A stretch of DNA of 8,853 bases from Candidatus Hodarchaeota archaeon (GCA_016840025.1 JAEOTF010000350.1:1-8853), one strand, 5' to 3'; counted from the first letter of the stretch, positions 1 through 6,143 are shown. Translations and numbers: made by a program. The notes: generated from the sequence alone by a model not told the origin.

Positions 1-162
1 AATATTTTGATACGGATCGAGTTCAATAACAATTTTTACTTTTTTAATATCAACAACGTCAATAGTATGAGAAAATTTATCACGAAGAATGTCAGCAATG
101 ATTGACGCTGTTTCTGCTGTCATACCACGTCGTGTTCCATAAGCTATTAGGGTTTTTGACAC
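1..162 (-). CDS. Flavodoxin-domain protein, N-terminal part (runs off left edge)
   Basis: Reading leftward from a GTG at 160-162, the frame is open to base 1 and gives 54 residues. They begin VSKTLIAYGTRRGMTAETAS and continue with a helix and a strand resembling IDVVDIKKVK. The segment β-strand + YGTxxGxT + helix is the FMN phosphate-binding start of flavodoxins, closest in style to the HemG-like/'flavodoxin domain' proteins, which carry FMN and transfer electrons. The later ELDPYQNI fits the usual '(D)LSPYDxxxIGS' strand that would follow. The GTG is chosen because there is no ATG between it and an in-frame stop near 214-216, and because a Shine-Dalgarno-like GGTGGCGAT (166-174) lies just upstream. 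The rest of the protein is outside the window, so its partner and exact subfamily cannot be named. The family call is fairly secure; the specific function is not. Confidence 0.8.
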   Translation of the reverse strand, partial: MSKTLIAYGTRRGMTAETASIIADILRDKFSHTIDVVDIKKVKIVIELDPYQNI

Positions 163-165
163 AAT

Positions 166-174
166 ATCGCCACC
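166..174 (-). promoter_or_regulatory. Ribosome binding site of the flavodoxin gene
   Basis: On the minus strand this reads GGTGGCGAT, matching 7 of 9 positions of the anti-16S sequence GGAGGTGAT. The GGTGG core is 7 nt before the GTG at 162, which supports that non-ATG start. Confidence 0.5.
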
Positions 175-230
175 AATGTCTTCTTCCTTTTTATTTTGTT
201 TGTATGAATAGTCTTAACTAATAGCAGTTT

Positions 231-290
231 TAAAGAATATAAAACAACTGTTTTCAGTTAGATTAATGAATCTGAGTTGGTGGATTATCC
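231..290 (+). promoter_or_regulatory. Promoter and leader of the 246-aa surface protein gene
   Basis: A TATA-like TATAAAA lies at 238-244. Archaeal transcripts start about 25 nt downstream, so the start would be near 266 with a leader of about 25 nt. A GGTGG at 279-283, seven bases before the ATG at 291, is a plausible ribosome binding site. The box is nearly symmetric (TTTATATT on the other strand) and could also serve the divergent flavodoxin gene. Between the box and the ATG is a perfect short inverted repeat, AACTG-TTTT-CAGTT (246-259), which could be an operator. Confidence 0.45.
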
Positions 291-1031
291 ATGAAGAGAA
301 AAATATTATGTGTTTTTTTATTGTTTCTATGTTTTAGACCTAGTCCCGCTATAACATCTCCATTAAACCTATTGCAGGACGGGGGCTTTGAAACATGGGA
401 TACTGCGAATATATTATCCCATTGGAAGAATCAAGGGACGAACTCAAGCCTAATACAGCAACCAGGTGGACGTCTAGGAACAGCTGGAGACTATTACCCC
501 CAGTTAGAAATTACTTTTTCAGAAGATTATGATGATATACTTGAGACCTCTATCGGCACTGTGACACCAAGTACGGTCCTAAATGCCTCTATTTATATGA
601 GATCTAACGTTTATAATGGCAAGATTAACGTTGAAGTAAATTGGTATATTGATAATGTTCTTGATAGTTCTGAGACATTGATTACTTACAATCCGGGTTT
701 TGGTATGGAAAATCTCTGGATTTTAGTCTTTCCCGAAAATGATTCTTATGGTGGAGCCTTAGGAACAAAAGCCCGAACTGTGCCATCTGGTATTAATAAC
801 GCTACTATTTCTCTAAGAGGTTACGAGACTAAAAGATCACCAAGCGGAAGTGCCAGCCCACAGCAACCTTACTACGTATGGTTAGATGACTTGACTCTTT
901 TTGGATCTGCAATGGACGAGTTTACTCCCACTACCTCTGTTGTTGTGTTCCTCATTGTGACCTCGATAGTGACGGTTGTGTTAGTCAGAAAAAAATCTAG
1001 AAGTCCTACTTGTGGAAGGATTAAAAAATAG
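291..1031 (+). CDS. Secreted β-sandwich protein with C-terminal membrane anchor
   Basis: This 246-aa protein has the layout of an archaeal cell-surface protein. Residues 1-20 are a signal peptide (basic MKRK, then a hydrophobic core). Residues 25-205 form a β-rich ectodomain. It opens with NLLQDGGFETWD and a nearby LSHWKN, and ends with PYYVWLDDLTLFG. That opening and closing pair is typical of galactose/carbohydrate-binding jelly-roll domains (CBM4/9-like). Residues 216-233 are a transmembrane helix followed by a basic tail (RKKSRS...RIKK) that would stay in the cytoplasm. Several N-x-S/T sequons (for example N51, N98, N170) fit glycosylation outside the cell. The ATG at 291 is backed by GGTGG seven bases upstream and a TATA box. 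The ligand is unknown, and the carbohydrate-binding fold is an inference from the end motifs. No catalytic domain is visible. Confidence 0.8.
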   Translation: MKRKILCVFLLFLCFRPSPAITSPLNLLQDGGFETWDTANILSHWKNQGTNSSLIQQPGGRLGTAGDYYPQLEITFSEDYDDILETSIGTVTPSTVLNASIYMRSNVYNGKINVEVNWYIDNVLDSSETLITYNPGFGMENLWILVFPENDSYGGALGTKARTVPSGINNATISLRGYETKRSPSGSASPQQPYYVWLDDLTLFGSAMDEFTPTTSVVVFLIVTSIVTVVLVRKKSRSPTCGRIKK

Positions 1032-1078
1032 AAGCAACTGAACATTGAAAAGGTCAAAGAATCGGTTTAGATCAACAT

Positions 1079-1102
1079 TACCGTTCTAATTACCGTTCTA
1101 AT
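1079..1102. repeat. 12-bp tandem direct repeat, two copies
   Basis: The unit TACCGTTCTAAT occurs at 1079-1090 and again, perfectly, at 1091-1102, 48 bp after the stop of the 246-aa gene. Its role is unknown; it may be a recent slippage duplication. Confidence 0.9.
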
Positions 1103-1177
1103 TGACTTATATATAACATTTGATTATCGTTACCTGAAAAATGGGTAAGAATGAAAATCTCTGTGTCAATGTAAACA

Positions 1178-1273
1178 TCATTGTGACTTTAGGAGTTCAA
1201 AAAATCGATCTAGATCCACATTCCCCCCGCTTAGAATGACTCCTATTCTTTTTCCTTCTACTCAACCTTATTT
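1178..1273 (-). pseudogene. Remnant of a threonine dehydratase 3' end
   Basis: Read on the minus strand from 1261 to 1178, this gives 27 codons and a TGA stop. The peptide includes GKRIGVILSGGNVDLDRFFE and ends LLKSQ. The intact enzyme at 4149-5102 ends with the same segment followed by FLKAQ and a TAG stop. Upstream of the readable part, one base is missing relative to the intact gene (CTACTC against CTATCTC, near 1260). After that shift the frame still reads N-K-V-E where the real gene has D-K-I-E, and recognisable similarity then fades by about 1273. It is therefore a frame-shifted, truncated piece of a dehydratase gene with its own stop codon, not a working gene. The SGGN motif it keeps is the PLP-ring-binding part of the family. 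Confidence 0.85.
1196..1260. repeat. 65-bp direct repeat, copy 1 (intergenic)
   Basis: Bases 1196-1260 are identical to 4167-4231, in the same orientation and 2971 bp apart. One further mismatch (1195 against 4166) extends it to 69 of 70 from 1191. This copy lies in the dehydratase remnant. A 10-bp palindrome, GATCTAGATC, sits at 1207-1216 inside it. Confidence 0.95.
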
Positions 1274-1355
1274 GTAGGAATTTATCATAATTGAAGTAAT
1301 AGAAAAAATATGCCGATCATCTATTGAATAAGGTCCCGATATTTTATTGTTAACC

Positions 1356-1361
1356 AAAAAA
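1356..1361 (-). terminator. Second oligo-T tract after the 780-aa gene
   Basis: There is a T6 run on the minus strand, about 47 bp after the stop. It probably backs up the stronger T7 at 1381-1387, as archaeal termination uses T-rich tracts without needing a hairpin. Confidence 0.35.
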
Positions 1362-1380
1362 TAAACTAATATTTTTCGTT

Positions 1381-1387
1381 AAAAAAA
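1381..1387 (-). terminator. Oligo-T terminator of the 780-aa surface protein gene
   Basis: There is a T7 run on the minus strand, 20 bp beyond the stop codon at 1408-1410, preceded by a pyrimidine-rich stretch. This fits the intrinsic T-tract terminators of archaea. Confidence 0.55.
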
Positions 1388-1407
1388 GAAGAGAGGAAAG
1401 AAGTAGC

Positions 1408-3750
1408 CTAACCAGGTGTCATTATTGTGACTTCGATATCTTGTACAATAGTTTGCGCTATTGCACTCCAAGTATCCGCAATGTCTTTAGGAATATATTT
1501 ACCACATTGTGCTTCAGCTTGATTTATGTAGGCATTCAAGATTCCCTGAACAGCTTTAAGCATGTTATTGGCCTGTTTCGTTCTACCTTCAATGACATAA
1601 TCAAGGGCTTGCTCCTTTTTGTGGGATGCGCTTGCAAACTTAGCAAGCAGACTATTTTTAATCCCTTTGTAGATCGTTGAGCTACTGACCATATCAATTA
1701 ACGCATCAAGTTCAAGATTGATATATCTAGTTTTACTTTCCTTAGTAGCCTGAACCATGAACTCACTGATGTCATTATCGCTTGCTGTTGAAGTAGTTGT
1801 GCTAATAGCTGTAGCTATAAATTCATAGATCGCGTTTTCCATGCCTTCCCAATCACTTGGAACCGTTATGCTTAGTGTAGCGATATCCGAAATACCTGGA
1901 CCCATTGTCATAGATGTTTTATCGATTGTTATCCATTCTGGTTGAATAGCTGTGGGAACGGCACGATAGGATCCATCGAAATCATTAAAGTATAGCGAAA
2001 TGTCAAAGCTATCTAGAACATTGCCAAGGTTCGTAACTTCAATTGTATAAACCTCAGTTCCGCCGGGTTCAGTCATACAAGTCTCTGGCGTTATCAAAAT
2101 GTCAACTTCATAGAATGGCAAGACCTGCACAACAACATTATCGGTATCAGTTGCTGTTAGATCGTGTAAAGGCGCCTGTTGGCTAGCTCCTGAGATAGTA
2201 AAGGGATAGTCGCCTGGAGAAGTAGACCAATGTCTATAGGGCTGGACGGAGAGTTGCACGCTTGTAGATCCGTAAGCTGGAACGGTAATCGTTGTTGTTG
2301 ATAATTCGGACCACCAAGTGCCTGGAAGACCTGCTATTGAGAGTATGAAGGTATCCTGTACATTTCCTTTATTGATAACTAGAACGTTGTATGTTCCGAT
2401 ATATCCTGGAATTATACCCTGGGAAAATGGAGTAACTATTAAATCGACGCCGAATTTCTTCACAAAAACGTCAACATCCACGGTTCCGTCAGTACCTTGA
2501 TGAACACCCAAGTAAAGTCCATCTGTTAACCAACTCATGTCAAGTGTGAAAATGCTAATTGTAGGATCTCCAGTGAGCCAGTCAATCCAACCATCAAAAT
2601 CGAATTTCAGCTTAAAATGTAGCTTAAATATGGAGAAATAATACCTGAAGTCAGAAAGCTGGATTTTAGCGAAGTCAGTTGATCCATAATCGCTAGCATG
2701 TACCGTAAACGGTTTTTTTTGCCCTGGCGCTGACCATGTAATAGTTTGGTCTCCAGTTGCATCACCACTAGCACTAGCTTTAGCAGTAATCTTGTCAGAG
2801 CCAAGTTGTGGCTCTATGACTACTTTCACTGCCATTAGCCATAAATCCCACACTGTTATTTCTAACGCGGAAATAGGGAAGGACATTCCAGACCCTAAAG
2901 GTGTTGTGAAACTTTTTGAAAAGTCATAATTCGGACCAAAAGTTTCAGAGTATTCTATCCAGCCAACGATAGGAGCCCATATACCAGCTTCTATCCAGAT
3001 ACAGGCTATGAAACTGCATTTGAACTCATCAAAGTCAGGTAGGTTAAGAGGAGTTAATGTTGCGTAGCACTCATAATCATGCTCAACAGTCATTACATCA
3101 GGGTATTCAAGAGCAATCCTGATAGGGAGTCTCAATCCAAAGCCAATGTCGACTTCAATTCCCGCTCTAGCATAAGCCTCTAGAACTTCAATATCAAACC
3201 CAACATCGACAATAGTCCAACGTTCAGCAACCAATTGATAGGTAAAACCCATCAAGACTTCCTGTTCCATTACCGCATCTTGAGTCACAGTAATCCATTC
3301 AGCAGATTCTGTTGAAGTTGTTGTAGCCCTTGAGTCCGCTCTGGTGGTTCTATTTTGTTCACTTTCAGCCCCTACTGAGGTTGGTGTGGTCACTGCCATT
3401 GATTGGGTTGCTGTTTCTGGTTCAAGTTCTAATTTTGCAGTCCTTGTTTGCATAGTCTCAGAGATTACGTCTTTAGTTCCATTTTGATAATCTATTACCA
3501 TCCGTGTAGTTCCATTTTCATAATCAAAGTACTCTGTTGAAGGGAGGTTTATATCTAGGTTGCTTGGTCGTGTTAAGAGTTTCTGAGCTGCCTGTTTTGG
3601 CGTGTTAAAGCTACTCGGTGATTTAATGGCTTTAATAGTTGCTTCAGGGGTAAAGTTGAGAACAGAAAAGAAAACTATAAACACTAAAACGTAAGAAACA
3701 AAGACTTTTCTATAATTCTTAATTAAATATCTTTCCAAAGTATTTTTCAC
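1408..3750 (-). CDS. Large surface protein with CARDB/NEW3-like domains and C-terminal helical domain
   Basis: This 780-aa protein starts at a GTG (3748-3750). Residues 1-15 are basic and 16-33 are strongly hydrophobic, so it has a signal peptide or an N-terminal membrane anchor. Residues 105-150 are rich in Thr/Ser and probably form an exposed linker. Residues 151-430 are a β-rich region I do not recognise, with Cys at 228, 245 and 250. Residues about 434-545 and 546-665 are two Ig-like domains of the CARDB/NEW3 type. Each begins xVDxLITP/xVDLIVTP and carries 'Y.v.V.N.GNV.D.F..s', followed by 'W...', a serine/threonine strand and a P-rich turn. Residues 674-775 are helical, with HKKEQALDYVIEGRTKQANN, and resemble the FIMAH-type helical domain of archaeal and bacterial surface proteins. 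No C-terminal transmembrane helix is visible, unlike the other two surface proteins here. Role: probable adhesion or envelope scaffold (inference). Confidence 0.8.
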   Translation of the reverse strand: MKNTLERYLIKNYRKVFVSYVLVFIVFFSVLNFTPEATIKAIKSPSSFNTPKQAAQKLLTRPSNLDINLPSTEYFDYENGTTRMVIDYQNGTKDVISETMQTRTAKLELEPETATQSMAVTTPTSVGAESEQNRTTRADSRATTTSTESAEWITVTQDAVMEQEVLMGFTYQLVAERWTIVDVGFDIEVLEAYARAGIEVDIGFGLRLPIRIALEYPDVMTVEHDYECYATLTPLNLPDFDEFKCSFIACIWIEAGIWAPIVGWIEYSETFGPNYDFSKSFTTPLGSGMSFPISALEITVWDLWLMAVKVVIEPQLGSDKITAKASASGDATGDQTITWSAPGQKKPFTVHASDYGSTDFAKIQLSDFRYYFSIFKLHFKLKFDFDGWIDWLTGDPTISIFTLDMSWLTDGLYLGVHQGTDGTVDVDVFVKKFGVDLIVTPFSQGIIPGYIGTYNVLVINKGNVQDTFILSIAGLPGTWWSELSTTTITVPAYGSTSVQLSVQPYRHWSTSPGDYPFTISGASQQAPLHDLTATDTDNVVVQVLPFYEVDILITPETCMTEPGGTEVYTIEVTNLGNVLDSFDISLYFNDFDGSYRAVPTAIQPEWITIDKTSMTMGPGISDIATLSITVPSDWEGMENAIYEFIATAISTTTSTASDNDISEFMVQATKESKTRYINLELDALIDMVSSSTIYKGIKNSLLAKFASASHKKEQALDYVIEGRTKQANNMLKAVQGILNAYINQAEAQCGKYIPKDIADTWSAIAQTIVQDIEVTIMTPG

Positions 3751-3899
3751 CCCATCTCGTTTGAAAAAACTTCTTTTCTTAATATCTCATATGAGTTTTA
3801 ATCATTTTCTGATGAAATTGTTGTTTATCTCCAAATTATTCTCTCCTAGATTGAAGTCTATCAACTTAACACACCCAACAAAAAAAAGATTATATAAAA
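3751..3899. promoter_or_regulatory. Divergent promoter region between the 780-aa and small genes
   Basis: On the minus strand, a weak TATA-like GATATTAAGA (3777-3786) would start the 780-aa transcript only a few bases before its GTG. A perfect palindrome, CTCATATGAG (3786-3795), overlaps the upstream edge of that box. On the plus strand, a strong box lies at 3891-3899. Confidence 0.35.
3891..3899 (+). promoter_or_regulatory. TATA box abutting the first ATG of the small gene
   Basis: TATATAAAA follows an A-rich stretch (A/G at 3880-3889) that fits a BRE element. Archaeal transcription starts about 25 nt downstream, near 3920. That is past the ATG at 3900 but just before the in-frame ATG at 3930. 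Confidence 0.6.
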
Positions 3900-4136
3900 A
3901 TGTTTGAAGTAAAAGTGGAAGCGGAAGAAATGGAAGCAACAGTGGATCAAATTCACCAAAAATTCGCTTTATGTGAGGAGTGTGTTTTAATTGCTAACCA
4001 GCTTGTGAGTCGTAAGTGGTTACCGTCATTCCTGCGCCCTGATCTAACACCGATGGAGAGAATACTAACAACTGTGAAAAACACCTATGAAGAATTCCAA
4101 AAAACTCGGTTGAAACGTTTAGATGCTAAATATTGA
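3900..4136 (+). CDS. Small unrecognised protein (78 aa, or 68 aa from ATG 3930)
   Basis: I do not recognise this protein. It is charged and mostly helical by eye. It has a CEEC pair (residues 25-28), a central aromatic/proline stretch (RKWLPSFLRPDLTPMERI) and a basic C-terminus (QKTRLKRLDAKY). There is no signal peptide or membrane helix, so it is probably cytoplasmic. A single CxxC could be a redox pair or half of a metal site, but nothing else supports either. A strong TATA box touches the ATG at 3900. The ATG at 3930 (residue 11) would instead give a near-leaderless message and is the likelier start. The stop is only 12 bp from the end of the convergent dehydratase gene. It shares the interval between the two copies of the 65-bp repeat with the 780-aa gene. 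Being coding is likely but not certain. Confidence 0.6.
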   Translation: MFEVKVEAEEMEATVDQIHQKFALCEECVLIANQLVSRKWLPSFLRPDLTPMERILTTVKNTYEEFQKTRLKRLDAKY

Positions 4137-4137
4137 T

Positions 4138-4142
4138 AAAAA
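4138..4142 (-). terminator. Weak oligo-T tract after the dehydratase gene
   Basis: There is a T5 run on the minus strand, 6 bp past the TAG stop, in the 12-bp gap between convergent genes. It is short, so termination may need sequence further on. Confidence 0.3.
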
Positions 4143-4148
4143 GTTAGT

Positions 4149-5102
4149 CTATTGAGCTTTTAGGAATTCAAAAAATCGATCTAGATCCACATTCCCCCCG
4201 CTTAGAATGACTCCTATTCTTTTTCCTTCTATCTCAATTTTATCCGCGAGTAATCCTGCTAGAGAAACTGCTCCAGAGGGTTCAACCACTATTTTCATTC
4301 GTTCCCACAGAAACCGCATTGCGTCGATGATTTCTTCCTCCGAAACAGTGATGATTTCCTCTACATGTTTTTGGATGATATTGAATGTACGTTCGCTTAA
4401 AGAAGTACGTAATCCGTCAGCGATCGTATTCGGTGAAATACTCGGCAGTACTCGACCTTCCTGAAGTGAACGGAAAGCGTCATCTGCATTGGCGGGTTCC
4501 ACACCGATCACACGTGCTTCTGGGGAGAGTCCTTTTGTTGCTAGAGAAGTCCCGCTGATTAGTCCTCCACCCCCAATAGGACAAAACACAAAATCTAACT
4601 CCCCTACTTCCTGGATTAGTTCATAAGCTGCGGTACCAGCTCCATTAATGATATTATCATTGTCGTAGGGATGAACTAAAGTATACCCTTTTTCCTCTAC
4701 CAGTTCCTCAGTTTTTTGAAACCGTTCTTCGGGATTGTTGCCGCTGAAAATTACTTCTGCCCCATATCCCTTCGTTGCATTAACTTTGATACGAGGTGCA
4801 TCCGCAGGCATAATAATAACAGCACGAATGTCTAATAAGGAAGATGCAAGTGAAAGGGCTTGAGCGTGGTTTCCACTTGAAGGAGCTATTACTCCCTTTT
4901 CACGTCTCTCTGGAGAAAGTAAAGAAAGGGTATTGTAAGCCCCCCGAAATTTAAAAGCACCTACTCTTTGGAAATTTTCACATTTAAAATAAACGAAAGC
5001 ATTAATTTGTCTATTTAATGTCCGAGAAGTCATAACGGGAGTCTTATTGGCGACATCAGCAAGTCTTTTGTAAGCATCTTCTATTGCTTTCAAGCGTTTC
5101 AT
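4149..5102 (-). CDS. Threonine dehydratase / serine racemase family PLP enzyme
   Basis: This 317-aa fold-type II PLP enzyme would deaminate L-threonine to 2-oxobutanoate (or serine to pyruvate), or racemise serine, in the cytoplasm. K51 in GAFKFRGAYN is the Schiff-base lysine. SSGNHAQ (75-81) holds the substrate carboxylate. PIGGGGLISG (175-184) binds the PLP phosphate. S301 in SGGN contacts the ring nitrogen. There is no C-terminal ACT regulatory domain, so it is the short catabolic type rather than feedback-inhibited biosynthetic IlvA. The EPANADD stretch (E202, A206, D208) matches the divalent-metal site of eukaryotic serine racemase, and S76 matches its second catalytic base. Racemase activity is therefore possible. 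The start is an ATG at 5100-5102 without a Shine-Dalgarno; a TATA box about 30 bp upstream suggests a nearly leaderless message. The 3' end is duplicated in the remnant near 1178-1273. Confidence 0.9.
   Translation of the reverse strand: MKRLKAIEDAYKRLADVANKTPVMTSRTLNRQINAFVYFKCENFQRVGAFKFRGAYNTLSLLSPERREKGVIAPSSGNHAQALSLASSLLDIRAVIIMPADAPRIKVNATKGYGAEVIFSGNNPEERFQKTEELVEEKGYTLVHPYDNDNIINGAGTAAYELIQEVGELDFVFCPIGGGGLISGTSLATKGLSPEARVIGVEPANADDAFRSLQEGRVLPSISPNTIADGLRTSLSERTFNIIQKHVEEIITVSEEEIIDAMRFLWERMKIVVEPSGAVSLAGLLADKIEIEGKRIGVILSGGNVDLDRFFEFLKAQ
4167..4231. repeat. 65-bp direct repeat, copy 2 (3' end of dehydratase gene)
   Basis: This copy is identical to 1196-1260. Here the sequence is functional, coding from the G-K-R-I-G segment through S301-G-G-N to the F-F-E near the C-terminus. 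The palindrome GATCTAGATC lies at 4178-4187. Confidence 0.95.
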
Positions 5103-5130
5103 ATTTAGTCATGAATTGCCGAACAATTTT

Positions 5131-5144
5131 GGTTTATATCATTT
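5131..5144 (-). promoter_or_regulatory. TATA box of the dehydratase gene
   Basis: On the minus strand this reads AAATGATATAAACC, about 30 bp before the ATG. It predicts a start near 5110 and a leader of fewer than 10 nt. This agrees with the absence of a ribosome binding site there. Confidence 0.5.
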
Positions 5145-5160
5145 ATGATTAATTGATGAC

Positions 5161-5166
5161 AAAAAA
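5161..5166 (-). terminator. Oligo-T tract between the DUF1152 and dehydratase genes
   Basis: There is a T6 run on the minus strand, 53 bp past the DUF1152 stop and upstream of the dehydratase TATA box. It suggests the two same-strand genes are separate transcripts. Confidence 0.4.
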
Positions 5167-5219
5167 TCCTTAGTTCACTTCTACAGACAAGAACAATCAT
5201 AATATCTTCCCTTTTACTG

Positions 5220-6143
5220 TTATATATTCTTCTTCATCTTCCGATGCTCTTCTAATGCAGTGAAAATGGTTTTTTCAGCTAATTCACGACTTTCTGCTTC
5301 GAAAATAAGCCGTGTAAAGTCATTCCCCTCTTCTGCAGCAATTTGAGCGTCAAAAAGGAATGTAGCTAGTTGAAATCCATTTGCAATTGGTCGAAATGGA
5401 TAGTCTTCCTGCATTTTAAACTCTGTGGAGGTTACCAGTAAAGGAGCTAGTGCAGTACCTGTTGGATATCTTTGTAGAACTTCAGAAATAAGTTCAGAGT
5501 ATTCGGAGAAGCGTTCAACAGGGAAGAATGTTCCTCCAACGTAACCTTTAGCCATTGATATTTTCAATAGTTGGTTTCCGATCTCCTCTAGTGTCATTTC
5601 TCCATCACTTCCAACAATAGAAACACCTGCTACACGATATTTAAGCTTTTCAGAGAATTTTCCCAACCCTAACGCTGCTAAAGCCATTGTGTCTTCAGTA
5701 GGGCTGAATAATGAACTCTCTAGAAATGCTAAACTATCTGTTCCTCCATCAATGAAAATGATCATTTCAATATTTTCTGTTTCAATTAATTTGTTCAAGC
5801 TCTCGATCATCTTCTTGACGCCATTGTTACAGGAGAGAAGAAACACCTTTGTTCCCATCTTTTTCGCGATAAGCGCTTCAATCAATCTATGAGGTGGCTT
5901 GCTACGACTCTTTTCAGTTACCCATGCTGAGACATCATCAATTACATCGACTTCATCAAAATGGGAGATATCAGCAGCAGTAATACCACCATGTACCCAT
6001 TCAATAGAAGATACTATCTTCTCAAGAGCCCATTTAACGTGTAATGCCGTAACAACATCGCCGCCACCACCCATTCCTGCTATCAGGACTTTTTTGACAT
6101 CTGCTAGCATCTTGTCTATTCCAATTTGTGCTCCGCTATTCAT
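5220..6143 (-). CDS. DUF1152 family protein
   Basis: This 307-aa protein belongs to DUF1152, a mostly archaeal family of unknown function and about this length. Landmarks are a glycine-rich nucleotide-binding-like loop early on (IAGMGGGGDVVTAL, 21-34), WVHGG (49-53), FIDGGTDSLAF (130-140) followed by SPTEDTMALAALG (147-159), and GVSIVGSDGEMTLEE (173-187). The Rossmann-like start suggests binding of a nucleotide or cofactor (inference). It has no signal peptide or membrane helix. The frame stays open a little upstream to a TTG at 6161. But GGAGG (6155-6159) overlaps that TTG and lies 11 bases before the ATG at 6143, so I take the ATG as the start. Its promoter would lie in the 105-bp gap after the terminator of the β-propeller gene. 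The flanking genes do not suggest a pathway. Confidence 0.88.
   Translation of the reverse strand: MNSGAQIGIDKMLADVKKVLIAGMGGGGDVVTALHVKWALEKIVSSIEWVHGGITAADISHFDEVDVIDDVSAWVTEKSRSKPPHRLIEALIAKKMGTKVFLLSCNNGVKKMIESLNKLIETENIEMIIFIDGGTDSLAFLESSLFSPTEDTMALAALGLGKFSEKLKYRVAGVSIVGSDGEMTLEEIGNQLLKISMAKGYVGGTFFPVERFSEYSELISEVLQRYPTGTALAPLLVTSTEFKMQEDYPFRPIANGFQLATFLFDAQIAAEEGNDFTRLIFEAESRELAEKTIFTALEEHRKMKKNI

Larger units (their letters stand above)
1032..1407. other. 376-bp intergenic region with repeat, gene remnant and terminators
   Basis: This gap lies between the converging ends of the 246-aa and 780-aa genes. It contains a 12-bp tandem duplication (1079-1102), a remnant of a threonine dehydratase 3' end (about 1178-1273, minus strand) and oligo-T tracts that probably end the 780-aa transcript (1356-1361, 1381-1387 on the minus strand). 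I see no intact gene or tRNA in it. Confidence 0.7.

Noticed and set aside
872..1057. Minus-strand 61-codon frame over the end of the 246-aa gene
   Set aside because: It overlaps the transmembrane-coding end of a better-supported gene and has no promoter or binding site.
1441..1680. Plus-strand 79-codon frame inside the 780-aa gene
   Set aside because: It is antisense to the helical C-terminal domain and no family features are visible.
1261..4166. A complete mobile element (insertion sequence or integrated virus)
   Set aside because: There is no transposase, integrase, terminal inverted repeat or viral gene. Only the direct repeat hints at it, so I list the idea as a finding and not as a mobile element.
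4207..4464. Plus-strand open frame of 85 codons inside the dehydratase gene
   Set aside because: It lies wholly antisense to a well-supported enzyme and its translation has no recognisable domain.
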